DNA of 64,000 nt from Symbiodinium natans (GCA_905221605.1 CAJNDS010002375.1:100001-164000); one strand, 5' to 3'. Positions 1 to 13,440 are shown, counted from the first letter of the stretch. Made by a program: numbers and translations. Notes: a model not told the origin generated them from the sequence alone.

Positions 1-2126
1 GAAGAAACCGCTGACATACCTGGCGCAGACTTGAACGGGGTTCATATGCTGTCGACTTCGACCTCAAGGACAGTGACATTCCGAACCCTGATTCGCTGAC
101 TCACTCGAAAACTCACGCAAAACACTTCAACACATCCTCACATCCTCGAGGAGAAACGTAGAAACGTAGAAGTCCCCAACCCTTACATTAATTCAAAATC
201 TTCACCCAACGCTGCGCCTGAACATGTCAACCCATCAAGAAAACCTGAACCCAAAAATGTCAACTCCCCAGCCTGCACGGCCACGGCAAGGCATAGTAGG
301 GCCTTCAGCGCTGGGCGCGCCATGGCCGAAAGACCTGGAAGTCTCATCATTTATGGTTGGGTCTAAACGCACCCAGGGGTTGAAGGAGGCTGGAGCTGGG
401 GCTTTCGGGATAACACAAAAATCGGGATGCTTTGGGGGTTTGGGAAGCACTTCACAAGGCCCAAAAGATTGGCAGTGTGCTTAATCACGCAATAACGGCG
501 GCGAGTCTGCAGCAAACCCAATCAAGAATTGGTCGTAAAAGCAAACACAACACCCACAACCCTGCTGCATTCCGATGATGCCTAGGTAAGCACACTTCGG
601 CCGAGATGCGGACGCGCTGGCTCAGCCAGCTCAAACGGGCGAAGCCAAATTGTCTTCACAAGCAGCGGGCGGAAAAACACCACAAACTGCCATGTCTCAC
701 CTTCAATCTACACAATGCTGCAGCTGAACTTACCACGCAACCTGAGACACAACATTTGCACACCATTCACTTGCGTTCTTTAAATTGGCCGCCCCGCCCC
801 CCCCCCCCCCCCCCCCCTCCCCCCTTCAAAGTCTCAAAATCAGTGCACCATCGACTACATTGAACGACAGCATGGAGTGTGTCAGTTGCTCAAGCAGTTG
901 CTTCATTTTGATTGTCGATTGGCGGCCCTTGTGGCTGCTGTGACAACACTGTACAAAAGAGACGAGTGCACGGGTCGAATTGCCAGCGGCGGCAGTGCAC
1001 ATTAATACTAGGTTGCCGATTGTTGCCGGAGTGGGCTTTTGCGACCTGGTGGGGACTCGACACTGGAAACGAACTTAACAAAATATATCAAAAAGTGTAG
1101 TCTTCAAACATGCACTTCCAGCTGGAATCTGGTGAAACCTGGCTGGTGCGACAGTACGCGTCAAGTCAAGCTGCTGCGACAGCTGTCGGGGGAGCTGCTG
1201 GGACGGCAGCCTGCGGAGGGACGGCAGCCTGGGGAGGTACGGCAGCCTGGGGAGGGACGGCAGCCGCTGCTGGGACGGCCGCTTGGGAAGCTGCTGGGGC
1301 TGCAGCCTGGGCAGTGCGTTTTGAGTCAGTTCCGATCGCGAAACCATGTCAATGCATGGATCTCGCCTCTTCCTTCGGAGGCCCCCAGTTCTTCTCTGTG
1401 AGCTCCTGTCCAAAGTGCTTTGCAGGGAAACGAATACAGAGTGAAAGGCGTTCTGCATGATTTGTTCAACACCGCACAGCCGGCAATATCCATCACAGCG
1501 CAGAATCTCGGGGTCAGAACAAGTTCTTATTTTCTGTCCCCATAGTTCCCTTGATAAATCTTGATAATCACAATCGGCCCCTCCTTCATGGGAAGGTGCG
1601 GAACCGAGGGCGTCATTTCGTTGCCGTCCCCCTGTGTTGCAGCTGCAGTGGGGATTTTCTTCACGAGATGAATGCGGATGCCCTGCACCATTCGCCGCCT
1701 ACCCATTTCCATAGTAGGGCCCTTTTTTGAAGAGCGACCTGACCCCCTGCTCCAACGGCAAGCCCCAAAACATTCCTTAAAATGTAGGTAAATAGGGTCC
1801 CAGGTTGGGCTTTTGGTCAGGGATCCGACATGGCTAGAGACGATTACGGGCAGACGAGGTTGCCTCAAACAAGGTAAGAACCTGTCAGCAAGTTCCCGGC
1901 TGGAGGTGAGGAATACTAAGCACGATGCTCTGCCGGCCATTCTTGCATCTGCGACAACCCTAAACACAGGAGTTGAGGGCTGGAGGGTTGCAGGTTGTAC
2001 GGATTAGAGCTTGTTGTGTAAAAAATCTTCGTAGGGACTTGGCTGAGTTAACTTACGGGCTCTTTTTGGGTGAAGGTGAAGGGGTCCACAAGAACGCCTC
2101 ATGTACTTCAGTGGGGTTTGCAGCCC

Positions 2127-2202
2127 GAGGAGGAGGAGGAGGAGGAGGAGGAGGAGGAGGAGGAGGAGGAGGAGGAGGAGGAGGAGGAGGAGGAGGAGGA
2201 GG
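2127..2202. repeat. GGA/GAG trinucleotide microsatellite
   Basis: About 25 uninterrupted copies of a 3-bp purine unit. It gives open frames in five phases, each a single-residue polymer. No coding role can be supported. Confidence 0.95.
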
Positions 2203-2345
2203 TGGGACAAGGCGCCACAACAGTGCAGGCTGAACAAAAGAGGTTGCGACCTTCCCACCGCCCACGGGAAAAGCGACAAAGTCCGTCCTTGCAAGCAATG
2301 TAGTGTGGAAGCTCTCAAAGGTTTCAAGTTCATCCCATCCTAATT

Positions 2346-2409
2346 AAACCCTAAACCCTAAACCCTGAACCCTAAACCCTAAACCCTAAACCCTAAACCC
2401 TAAACCCTC
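2346..2409. repeat. Interstitial telomere-like array (CCCTAAA)
   Basis: Nine tandem copies of the 7-bp telomere-type unit, one carrying CCCTGAA. It is far from any sequence end, so it is interstitial, not a chromosome terminus. Confidence 0.9.
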
Positions 2410-4214
2410 ATCCTAAAAAACACTTGTTGTGCCCAACCACAAAGCTCCAATGCCCAAGTCGTTCTCTGCGTCGGACGATGCCACCCCCGGATGCAAGTCC
2501 GCAAGCTCGGAACATGCACAAAGGCCCTTCGAGACCCCCCTCTTTAAAACCTACAGAAATGGTCTTAGGCTGCTGCAGGCCTTTGGAGCTTCAGATTTTA
2601 GAGAGGTTGAGCATTTAGGGGGTGGGTTCATGGGGCAGTTATAGGTTCAGAACCTGCAAATCGAGTCATGGCCACTTCGACTCACTTTGCATGTGCTTTA
2701 CACACCTAGCTCCAGTAAAAACTTCCCATGAGCCTGAGGGCTTAGGAATTTCGACGTCCCAAAGACCCTATACCGTTTATAAGCCCAGAGACGCAAAGCT
2801 CTCTGAGGCCCGGGCTTGAGGTTCATTGGGTTGAAACAGGCCAAGCCCGTCTCTTTGCCTCTGCAGTCTACAGCTCAAGTTGAGGTCTCATAAGGCTCGG
2901 GCTTGTGAGTATGGCGTAGACTTGAACAAAAAAGGCACCCGCACAGCTGGAAGAACCGCTCAGGTTTAGGGTTTAGGGTACACCTCTACTGGTTGCGCTG
3001 CACCGAGAATTCGCCACTGGCAGAGCTTTGACACTCAGAAGCTGAAGGGTTTAGGGCTTGGGGTTCGCGTTTCGGGTTTAGGGTTTAGGGACGATAGAAA
3101 GAGGGCAGTCTATGCATTTCTGAACCTACGAGCTCCCCTCACGATTGTCGCCCAACGGATGCCTGAAAAACAGCCATACCCGGCATATGAAAGTGCATCC
3201 GACAGGGCATACTTGGCAGACTGCCTTCCTGAAGCCTCCGAAGCCTGAAGCCCGAAGGGATGAATCGTCCAAGCCGCAGCAAGTGGTGGCGGCCACGCGG
3301 TGGTTGAAGTTTCCTTAAGCTCCGGCTCGGACCGTGGCGAGTGTGCGCACAGCGCGTCTTTAGAAGCTTGTGCACGCTCCCGCCCTGCCACCCGAGGGAC
3401 CTGAACCCGGAAGCGAACCCCAGACGCTGAAGCGGCAAAAACAGAGCACTAAACCCAGAGTAGCCATCAGAAGGACAACGGACCCACAAGCAGGGCCCAA
3501 ACCTGAAACCCACGCGGAAACTGACAAGCCCCGAGCCCTAAGCGCGCCTAGACATGTGCAATGACGAAGGAACACGGTGCACCAGCATGCAGATTGTAGA
3601 TGTCTTAACCCCCTGAGGCCCGAGCCATGCGTGAGAATGGAACACTTCTTGTAGCACCTGGATGCACAGAGGGGATTTGTAAGGGCTTCCTACAGTACTT
3701 TAAGGGAGATTCTAGGGATTGGGGACACTACCCCTTCAGCTTGCTCCGCTGCTGTCTGACGTGGTGGGGCATCGGGAAGGTTCTGGGTTGCTGAGGACTT
3801 CGTGATGTTTATACTTTCGGGTTTGACCAGGGTTTAGGGTTTGGGGTCTAGGGGTTTGTTTTAGAATCACTTCATGGTTCATGGGTGGTTAGACGTAAGG
3901 TTTCGGGCGCAGGCTCCCTAATTTGGGTGCTGTTTTTGGCATCTATCATAGGGGGTACCCATAAACGGCCCATTTCTTGGGCTAAAACCTCATGTCAATG
4001 TGAGAGCGCGTGGGTAGATCTTAGAAAGGTTAAAGGATGCTGAAATTAGGCATCATAAGGAACGCAATAAGATATGAACCTGCAAGTATCCGACCCGCCA
4101 AAGATGCAGGCCATACTTTTGCATGCCTCGCGAGCAACAGGGGCAACCTCCTCAGGAGGAGCCACAAACTGACAAGCGATCCTACCAACAAACTGAAAGC
4201 TTGCTCTGCTAAAT

Positions 4215-6779
4215 TTAAAGTTGTTTCCTGAATTGCCTGGTCGCGCCTTCCAGGCAGTCAGACTGCCAGTGGCCTCTTTTGCCACACCTGTAACACTTGT
4301 CACCGTATTCTGCCAAGGCCCAGTCGGGGTAGACCTTTGAGTACGTGAGGCCCTTGCCCTCGACGAAGCCGGCTCGCTGCAGGGCTGCTTTCCAAGCGCT
4401 ATCATTCTCCAGCAAACGCCGGAAACTTTGGCGACCTTGGTGGATTTTGTGCTGGGCGTCCTCATCCAGCATGGCCATGTGGAAGTTCAAGGCCGTTGGG
4501 CATGCTTGGCACAGTTTGCGGTCAAGCCAGTTCCGCAAATTAGTGGCCGTCATGTCGCTCAAGCGGTCTAGCAACTTCAGGCCAGCAAGAACCGTGACAC
4601 GGCTCAAAGCTACGTAGCCCATATTCGCTTCAAGAACTTCGCTCACATGTGTCGCTGCATAATGGAGAGTCATTCCTTGCGCCTTGTGCAATGTGGTCGC
4701 CCATGCCAGCGCCAGCGGCACCTGCTTTCGTGTTGCGAGCCGCGGCCCACGGACCTCTGCTTGGATGGAAGCACCGATGCAGGGCTGCACCGTAAGTGTG
4801 CCATGACCTGCAACGAGCTCCACGACGGGCCACCCGTCCTCATCGAAGTCGACGACGGTGCCCTCCATGCCTCGGTGCAGATGCCTCTCGTTCCGCACAT
4901 GGGTGAGGCGTACAGGTGCCCCGATTTTGAGCACCAGCGTGCTTGGGCATTGCTCCTCCAAAGCCTCCCTGAGTTGCTCCTCCAAAGCCTCCTTGACGTC
5001 CCTTCTGCTCTCGGGTGCTACTTCATCGATTTCCGAAGCAAAAGTGTCCTGTGCATGGAATGTCTTCGGGTCGCCATCCAGTTTCTTCAGCCTCGAAGCA
5101 TTCACCTTATCCACATCGTCGTTCTTGGCATAGATCTGCAACCACTCGTTGCCTCCTTCCCGGTTTGATGCAGTGAGGAGAAGCCTGATGTCCTCGCCAT
5201 TGATGTAGCCGTACCGCAAGCGATTGAGGAAACCATGGAACACCTCATCCTCACGCTGACGATGTACTCCGCGCAACGTCTGCATCTGATGCCTCTCTGG
5301 AAACAAAGCGCTCCAGCACCGAGCCTCGAGCGTTTTGATTTTTGCGGCAAATTTGACATGTTGTGCCGATTTTCCTCTCACATCGTGCTTGGTTTGTGGC
5401 CCTAGGGTCCGTGTGTTGATAGGCAACCTTCTTCGTCGACCACCTCAACTTTTCGCTACGCCCTTAGCAGACGACCTCTTTTGCCCTGTTCTTAGTCAGA
5501 CAAACCTCTGTTTCCTGATCTCTACTTCTATGTCCTCTCGTGAGGAAACCTCTATTTATTCTTACTTACGCAACAGTTTCAGCACAGGCCTGTCGAGTAC
5601 CGGGTGTGTTTCATGTGATTCGCGGGTCTCGCTTGTGAAGCGCAAGGGGATGTGAAAAACAAATGCGCTGCTTGGGTTGGTTTTGGCAGGTAACGGCTGG
5701 TATGCTGCAAACATGCTGGACCTTCTGCAACAGAGTCAGTACAATTGGATCTGGGTTGGCTTGTTACAGCCAGGGAGGCTGCTGTCAAGACAAGCCTTTC
5801 CACTTACCAGATGCTTTGATGGTTTCAACAGCCTTGCTTTGTGAAGCGGAAGGAAAGGTGGACAAGTCAACGGCCACCTTCCTTGTTTGGGTTGGTTGTG
5901 GAAGGCATGATGCCAACGTGCCCGATCACAAAGTCTTCAAGACGTGGCTTGACTTTTGGCTCTTTTCTGGCCGCAAGTTAACGACCTGACACCAAACTGA
6001 CGGACTGACTGAGTGCCTACGAGGTCGATGGGCTCAAACTGACGGACTGACTGAGTGCCTACGAGGTCGATGGGCTCAAAATCCTACGAGCGGACCGTCG
6101 GAATGTCTTCAGGACCCAACCCCCCAACCAGAAACCGCAAATAAACAACAAAACAACAAAAGTACGAAGAAAGAACCCACCCCCGCGCCTGAAACGCAAG
6201 CTGTTTGCATCGAACCGGCGGGATCTGCATGAAGTCACCGGCAAAGATGCAGCGGATGCCCCCAAAGCAGGCCTTTGACTCTCGCACCAGCCGGCACAGC
6301 TCCTCAAGATGATCTAGAACTGTTGGACTAAGCATCGACACCTCATCCAGAATCAGAACCTGCACGCGACGAAGTCTGGCAAGCACTTGCTCCTGGTCTG
6401 GCCGACTTCGTATGAATGCTAAAGCCTCTTCGGCTGAGTGCTCCAGCTTGCCAACGTTCACCCCAGCAAACCAATGTACAGAGGTACCTCCAATCCTGGA
6501 TGCGGCCTTCCACGTCGGTGCTGCCAGCGCGATGCTCTGCTCTGGAAGGTTGTCCTTGAGATGCTGCAGGAGGAAGGACTTGCCAGAGCCGGCTTCTCCG
6601 GTCAAGAAGAGGTTCTGCCTCTGCGCGATCTTCTCAGCATTCCGCTGCCACCTGTCCAAAGCCGGTTGAGTCACGAGGCGGTGTGCAAGCTCGCTCCGTA
6701 GCCAGCCGACGGGGAGGGGTGCGGCTGCGGTCTGCCATGCGTCGATGGCATGTCGTCTCAGCAGCAGCGCAGCCGTGAT
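4215..6779 (-). CDS. PIF1-family DNA helicase with C-terminal CCHC zinc knuckle (5' end incomplete)
   Basis: This is a 5'-3' superfamily-1B DNA helicase of the PIF1 type, expected to act in the nucleus on DNA replication or repair intermediates. Exon A runs from no later than 6779 (open upstream, no ATG seen) to 6189; exon B runs 5324-4215 and ends in a stop. The 864-bp intron 6188-5325 starts with GC and ends AG, and both sides are phase 0. Exon A has Walker A GEAGSGKS (about 6599-6576), motif Ia APTWKAASRIGG, Walker B LILDEVSML and motif III FAGDFMQIPPV. Exon B continues with ARCWSALFPER, then GMEGTVVDF, motif V WATTLHKAQGM and motif VI GYVALSR. It ends with a perfect CX2CX4HX4C knuckle, CYRCGKRGHWQSDC (about 4295-4254), which suggests nucleic-acid binding. 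The join AFQ|ARCW matches the PIF1 family across the intron. From the GTG-codon position 6674 the two exons encode 531 residues. The start is unknown; an upstream exon or a spliced leader is expected. PIF1 copies are numerous in dinoflagellates, so a mobile or duplicated origin is possible. Confidence 0.88.
5996..6080. repeat. Tandem duplication of a 42-bp unit inside the helicase intron
   Basis: The unit beginning CAAACTGACGGACTGACTGA and ending in GAGGTCGATGGGCT occurs twice back to back with no differences over the shared length. It lies in the PIF1 intron and has no evident coding role. Confidence 0.9.
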
Positions 6780-7762
6780 TCAAAGAACATCTACCGGAAA
6801 GGACCCTGGTTGCCTTCCTTGTTCTGGTTTCTGTGAGCTAGGACCAAGTTGGTACGCAAGGCTGCCCCATGATGCGTTAAAAGCAGTAAACCACTACCAG
6901 CCCAAAGACTGAACTATGTGTGCCCGCCATTGCAGTGTTCAAAGTCATGTCGCAACAACGGCTGACACTGCCTTGCCACATGAACACTCAACCCCGACTG
7001 CGCCATCCTACTGCAGCCGAAAACGAAAAAAACAACCCGAGTTTACGCGGTTTAGGGGCCATGGTGGCCATGGTGTCAGGCTCCGTTTTGAACAACTAAC
7101 TTGGGATCCTGTTCGTTGTGCTGTCCCGGAGGCTTTCAGCAGAGACAGTCAGTGTCAGCGTCTATCGCAGTTTTGCAAATCTCCTGAAGCCTAGACTAAA
7201 TCCCTCCACAAATTCACCAGCTCCATGCTCTTGGGGCCCCGCATGCCAAGGAGCAGCTCTTCATCCTGCGCACAGGGTCTGTAGATGATGGTTTAGGCGA
7301 ATTCAGCCCCATACAGCTACAGTGCCTCAATGATAGGGGGTGTAAACTTCGGATGTGCAACTAACCACCATAGAACCATGATAAGAAAAGCGCTAAGTCC
7401 ACAGCCTCGCAACTGCAAGTCTAAACCTCAAAAGCACAACATCCGAAGTCCCACGCAGGGTTCGGGGTGGGTCCTCCAAGCAAGTGCCCTCGCCATGGGG
7501 ACAGGCCCCATGCTGGCCGTGAAGAGCACCGGAGACATCAAATCCATCACAAGGCCTGGCGAGTTGGTATAGTGGCACGTAGCATGCAGAGCGTTAGTGT
7601 TACTTGGAAAATGACCATGACTGTGCCAGCAACGATTGAAGGTCAGCAAGCTCACAGTCATGCAGACCAACGAACGACCCAGTTGAAAGTAACGCTTCGC
7701 ATGCAGAGCAGGGTTTAAGGTGTAAGGTTCGAGAGCTGGGTGCAGCGTGGGTGGGTGCAGTG

Positions 7763-7793
<31 letters not shown>

Positions 7794-8058
7794 TCGCAAA
7801 GGTGACTGTGTGCGCACATGCATCTCGGATGATTTCCGCAGGTGTGATGCGCTTGATAGCCGACAGCGAAGCCATCATCTCCCCCACACCCTAAACACTG
7901 AACCCTACGCGCACGAAGAGCCATGCAACTTGCCGGGCAGTCGACATGTTGATCTTGGTGTTGTCGAAGCCGCATGGCTCCGACTCGCAGCCTTCAGTTA
8001 TTAAATTACAAATCAAATAAAAACATATAAAATATGTATTTGTTTATGTTAACATCGT

Positions 8059-8089
<31 letters not shown>

Positions 8090-8204
8090 TATATGGTTCA
8101 GCCCCGGCGGGGCCCCCCCCCCCCCCTACCCCCCCCCCCCCCAATGGTCTAGACTATGGTACTATACTACTATGCTCTTCACCATACTGAGATGCCACGC
8201 CTGC

Positions 8205-8700
8205 CACTTTGCCCCCCCCCCCCCCCCCCCCCCCCCTGTGGTGTGGTTGGGGGTTTGGGTTTGGGGTTTGGGTTTAGGCTTTCTTGTTAAGAACGAGGGT
8301 TTAGGGTTGAGGGTTTAGGGTTTAGGGTCTAGGGTTTAGGGTTTAGGGTCTAGGGTCTAGCGTTTAGGGTTTAGGGCTTAGGGTTTAGGATTTAGGGTTT
8401 ACGGTAGGGTGTTGGGGTTTAGGGTTTAAGACGTTAGGGTTAAGGGCTTTGCCTCCCCCCCCCCCCTGTGGTGTGGTTGGGGGTTTGGGTTTTGGGTTTG
8501 GGTTTGGGCTTTCTTGCTAAGGGCTGACGGTTTAGGCTGTAGTGTTTTAGGCTTTAGGGTTTTAGACTTTAGGGTTCAGGGCTTTGCCTCCCCCCCCCCT
8601 GTGGTGTGGTTGGGGGTTTGGGTTTTGGGTTTCTGCTTGGGGGTTTGGGTTTTGGGTCTGAGTTTAGGCTTGCTGACTAAGGGCTGACGGTTCAGGCTGT
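8205..8700. repeat. Three diverged copies of a C-tract plus telomere-like module
   Basis: The string C(n)TGTGGTGTGGTTGGGGG followed by TTTGGGTTT and TTTAGGG variants recurs at about 8212, 8450 and 8590. The copies are separated by degenerate telomere-like arrays, which suggests local duplication of a mixed homopolymer and telomere-like block. Confidence 0.75.
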
Positions 8701-9543
8701 AGGGTTTTAGGACTTAGGGTTTTATGCTTTAGGGCCGAGGGCTTTGAGTTTCACGCCTTCAGGATCAGGCTTCTGCAGACTCTGCTGGTATTTCTGCTGT
8801 TGGGGTTAAGGGTCTTTGGGGGGGGGGGGGGGGGGATACCATGGGGGGGGGGGGGGGGTGGGGGGGCGCAGGACGCCCGACGCCGAACCATATATATATA
8901 TGTATATTATATCGAATACTAGATCTTATACATACATATATACATATGGATAGATGCATGCTTACTTCTTCTCAATCCGGGAAATGGGCAAGGCTCAAAT
9001 GACTCAAGCTTGAGGCCCTTGATGCTCTGCGATACCAGTATGCTTTGGACACGTTTTTCGGCACCTGTGCGGGGGATGCAGAAGCCACGCCTGAAACAGA
9101 CTCTTCAGCAAAATGAACCTTCATGGGGCTCTATATAAGGAAGTTCGGGCACTCTACCGGACGACGTCAAGCAAACAAGTTGCAACAAGAGCCTAAACCC
9201 GAAACCCTAGACCCTTTTTTCGAACCCCCAAACCCTTTTGAACCTGAAATCCGCTTCATGGCAGGACTGAGGCCCGTGCTTAGTCATGAGAGACCGGCAG
9301 ACCCATAAACTCATGAACCCTAGGCCTATAACCCTGAATTCACAGGGTTTAGGGTTTAGGGACTTTCTTGGCCACCCTCAGCGTGTTAGGCTTAGGGTTT
9401 AGGGTTTGGGGTTTAGGGCTTAAGGCCTCGCAAATCACGAAAGCAAGGCCCGGTCAGGTGAACGCGCTGGTTCGAATCGGGTGCGTGCCCTGGGTAGCCA
9501 GCGAGCACCTCAGGGAGGTGGTGGGGGTCTCCTTCATCTGGAT

Positions 9544-9615
9544 TTCTGGGCGCAGGTGTTACACTACAACCCCGAAGTCTTCTGGGCGCAGGTGTTTCAC
9601 TACAACCCCAAAGTC
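9544..9615. repeat. Tandem duplication of a 36-bp unit
   Basis: A unit starting TTCTGGGCGCAGGTGTT and ending ACTACAACCCC(G/A)AAGTC occurs twice with two or three substitutions. In one plus-strand frame it reads as a 12-residue repeat FWAQVxHYNPxV, but nothing around it looks like an exon. Confidence 0.7.
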
Positions 9616-10125
9616 CGAAATGCAAAGAGCGTTTATCTGTGGTGTCGGATGATGAAATTACGTCAGACTGCGGGCTTGTTGCTGCCTCTGTTATGTTTCC
9701 CCATTGGTATGCATGAGCATCGGCTGACCTCTGTGGCCTCCAGTTCTACACAGTACTTGAGGAGTCCATCGTGCAATCCCGACGTGCAACCCTCAAACTA
9801 CTCAAACTACCCCTGTAAACCCCCTATGCAAAAGTCATTGACTTTGCAGCTCGAGGCTGCTGCTTGAGATAGCACAGGTCTTCGAAGTACCTTAGGCAGG
9901 TTTGCAAGTAGGTTGTCAGGTTCGGGGGCTTCAGGCTGCTGGGGGCTTGAAATTTTGGGGTGGAGAGGGCAATCGATGGCGGGGTGCTTGTGTTCGATGC
10001 AGACCTACTTCTTTAAGCTACTTGTCGGCCAAACCCTGGAGTGGTACTTATATTCCTTCCGCATCTAGAGCTGAGGGCAGTGCTGCTTGACTTTTTCTTA
10101 CCTCCATGGCTGCCTTCTGCAGATA

Positions 10126-10371
10126 CTTCATGGGTAGCTATAAGTGGGGTTATAAGTAGGGAAACTATACGTAGTCATGGCTGGCTTGTACGCCGATTTG
10201 GAACTACCCTAGAACCATGATGTAGGGTACAATAAACCCGACTTGGGGGGTTCCGATACTAGGGGACCTTATTGGGCTCCTTACTATAAGGGAATCCTAC
10301 TATTTGACGTCTATATTGGGGGTCCCTGATTTTCGTACCCGACATATAACTACCCCCCATGAACCTTCAAA
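10126..10371. mobile_element. Short TIR element (family A), copy 1, with a family B insert
   Basis: The left end reads CTTCATGGGTAGCTATAAG and the right end is its imperfect inverse, ATATAACTACC...CCATGAACCTTCAA. The same ends occur in at least six other copies in this window. The interior (about 10255-10345) matches a second short repeat family seen near 16490, 46275 and 52265, so one element appears nested in another. No coding capacity is present, so it is a MITE-like or introner-like element. Confidence 0.65.
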
Positions 10372-13300
10372 AGTAAGGGCCGGGCTCCTCATCATCGCCG
10401 CAGATGTTCCCATCGTGCATGTTCCTTGAATAAGGGGTTTTTAGGTTTAGGGTTTAGGGTTTCGTTTAGGGCTCAGCGGCCATCAAGGGCTCAACGCAGC
10501 CCTTTGCAGCCCCAAGTTTAGAAGCCCACGCGCCAGAAATGAGGGTTTAGGGTTCAAACTTCAGGGCTTAGGGTAACTTCCACGACCCGCAGGCCCTACC
10601 ATCCAAGCCGTCGATTGCTTGTTTGGGGGTCTGCGGGTTTGGTATTGATATGGGGTTCTTAAGGGAGGGGGTTCATGGCTAAGGAGTAGTGGGGAGCGTT
10701 AGGGAACCTTGGGTTGCATACCCCCCTTGAACCTCCCTCCCTTTAGCAACCCTATCAGATCGGCAGGTGGCCGAACCAAATTCAGAAACAAAAGGTTCTT
10801 GCACAACCAGATAGCGCCTCGTGTCGGATGCAAGCTGGCAGCACTACGTAACCAGCCTTCCTCGGCATTTCTATCGTCTACCTACGCCTGAAGGCGCAAG
10901 TTTCAGCTTAAAAGGTCATGGCTTGTTTAAGGTTTAGGCTCTAGGTTTTAGGGTAATCCGAGATGGATGACGAGGATAAAACTTGCAAACCCCCCCATGC
11001 GGTCCAAACAATGAGGCTTGACAGCACAGTGCCAGCGACGAGGGCATGTTGTGGCGTGAATGTAGTCTGACTAAACCCCAAACCAGCACAGCATACGCCT
11101 ATGATCAGAAACTTCGAACTTCGAGTCAACCTCAGCTATGGCTTACCGGCAGCTTCACTCAGCCGCAGACTCTTGAGGGGCCTGTGGCACCTGCGGTTTA
11201 GGGTTTAGGGTTTAGGGTTTATTCAACTCGGAAACCGGGGGGGATTTCTGCATCGTTTCAGGGTGCGTGCTCCCCAAAATAAGCCCTGTTGTTCTAGGGG
11301 CGCTACTAAGCTCCATAACCGAGTCCGGAAGAAATGGCAAAATAAACTCTCTCTCTCATAAACCCTTTTTTTGCATCCAGGCCTCTCATAAACCCTAAAC
11401 CCTAAATCCTAAACCCGTACCCAGCCTCTGCCGAGACTGCCGCCCCTCCTCGTGGCGCCTGCCCTGGCATGTTAATAATCATAAGAGGGTTTTAGGGTTT
11501 ATTATAGTAGAAGTACAAAGGGACCATAAGGGAAGAAAATGAGTAATTAAAACCTGTATGGCCACACTCTTCCAACAGCTCATGCCCGCTGAACCTATGA
11601 ATGGGTTAGTCCCACATCCTTGACGTTGGTTAGTATAGGGCATGTATATACAGGGGGGGTATAGCGTGCAGTACCTCATTCCCTCATTCCCTACTAACCA
11701 ACCGTAAGAGTCTGCATTTCACAGTTTTGTTCGCCGAGTCTGCCTTGAGGTGCATAGATGTGCCCAGCTCTTTTGAACTCATGTAGGGCCTGAGGTCCGA
11801 AACCAGCTTCTCCAAACCTCACCTAGGGGTTTAGGGATGTTCAGGGTGGCCTATAGGCCAGCCGACTTGGGCGCTTTTCAGATACTCCGGGAGCTAAAAT
11901 GACCGCATTGAAGCTTGATCCATCAGGACCTACCGTCAATACCTTACACCCATCATTTTCGACACTGACCTGACACGTCAACCTGCAGCCTGCCGCATCT
12001 GATTCGCTCATCCAACACATTCCTCCAGTCCTCCCCCCCACCCCTCACCCTCGTGAGCGGTTTGGGGTTTTAGGGCTTGGGGGTTAGGGTAAACAGGCCA
12101 GCTGGCCGTTGAACAGCCAAGTGTCGAGGTGCTGGCGGAGTTGTGTACAATCAAAGGACGACCACGCCCTCCCACAAAAGCTTCTCTCTCCCTTGCGACA
12201 AAAGACATCGGGGCCTCCTAAGCAACATCAGTTAATGCTTCACTTTCCCTGCCGCATCGACGGTCACGCAAGGCAGTTTATCCACATTGTCGGTATTTGC
12301 CCTCATAGTGTTAAGGTGCCTCGAAGGGCTATTCATATCATATGAAGCCGTGATAATCCTACTTGTATGCCCTGGGGCTTGGGGGGCTTTGAGCTGCTTT
12401 GTTTACACCCACGAACTGTGGAGGCTGCTGGCAACACCTGAAAGCAGGGCCTTCTTGCCTTTAGCAAGGGATGGACAGGCGAAACTGAGGTTTTCAATAA
12501 CTGTCAATAACCCTAAAACCCTACACCCTAAACAACTCCAGACTGTCAGTTTTCGTTCCGGACTCTGCGCAGGGCGCTCCGTCTGTGCTGGGGTGGCGGA
12601 TTTCTTGCACAGCTTCCACAAAGCTCTCTAGTTGAGGCTTCAGGGGCTTAAGGGCCTTAGACTTGTGGGGGTTTTAAGAACGCCTGAGCGCTTGCCAAAA
12701 CTTCGCATGGTGCTGAGGCTTGAAGGGAGCTGGGGATTCGCCTACGGATCTGGAATCTTAGAGGAGGTTCTGGGTCACAGCCTATGGCCCCTCAGGGCTG
12801 AGGGCTTAGGGCTTAGGGATACAGGGTTTATAGGGTCGGGTATAGGGTATAGGGTTCAGGGTGGAGTTTAGGGGTATAGGGTACAAGGGCATAGGGTGGA
12901 GTTTATGGTATAGGGTCGGGTATAGGTTGAAGTTGCGAAGCCATGTGCGGGATCCAAACAAAATCTGCAAGTGCTGGCTGCATGGTTGACCTTGGACGCT
13001 CATGGTCAGCTACAGTCGAGGATCATGCCTTCGTACTATGCAGACCAGGGCGAGGAAGCAACCAGCAACCATCGAAGGTGAGACAGACTGCTTGCGTCTG
13101 TTCGGAAAGAATGGCTCGGGCTTGTGAGTGGCGGGCGTTCTGCTTCGAGGATAGTCGCCTTTGCTACGTTTTTTTACGCGAGCTTGACAGGCATGTGTGC
13201 CATTGTGCCGGCATGAAAACGCATCCTGTCCACGTGGCTGCGGCTTCCGAACTAAAATCCGCCGTCATCGAGCCCCAGCTCTACATCCTACTAACTGGAA

Positions 13301-13440
13301 CCCTACACAATGCTAAAACTTGTGGAACGCTTCGGTTAGAAGCGTTCATAAAAAAGGAGATACGCCTCCTGTGACACTACGTCGGACTCGCTGGCGGGAG
13401 TGACCCGAGCCTCAGCAGACTCAGGACAATGGTTGAGCCT

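Larger units (their letters stand above)
1..4214. other. No gene recognised; spacer 3' of the PIF1 gene
   Basis: I found no domain-bearing frame on either strand here. The stretch holds a C homopolymer (about 792-824), a GGA/GAG trinucleotide array (about 2127-2202), a clean CCCTAAA array (2346-2409) and scattered single TTTAGGG units near 2965, 3075 and 3835. Open frames over the trinucleotide array are poly-E, poly-R, poly-G, poly-L and poly-P artefacts. The open frames at 3110-3575 are long but unrecognisable and lack splice-like ends. Any 3' UTR of the minus-strand helicase gene would lie in the last few hundred bases. Confidence 0.5.

Noticed and set aside
2004-2343. Poly-Leu, poly-Glu, poly-Arg and poly-Pro frames
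   Set aside because: All come from one 75-bp trinucleotide microsatellite.
5663-5989. Plus-strand frame of 108 codons
   Set aside because: It lies inside the PIF1 intron on the other strand and has no recognisable motif.
12943-13374. Plus-strand open frame of 143 codons beginning MCGIQTKSASAGC
   Set aside because: No recognisable domain, no splice-like ends, opposite strand to every supported gene, and length compatible with chance in GC-rich DNA.
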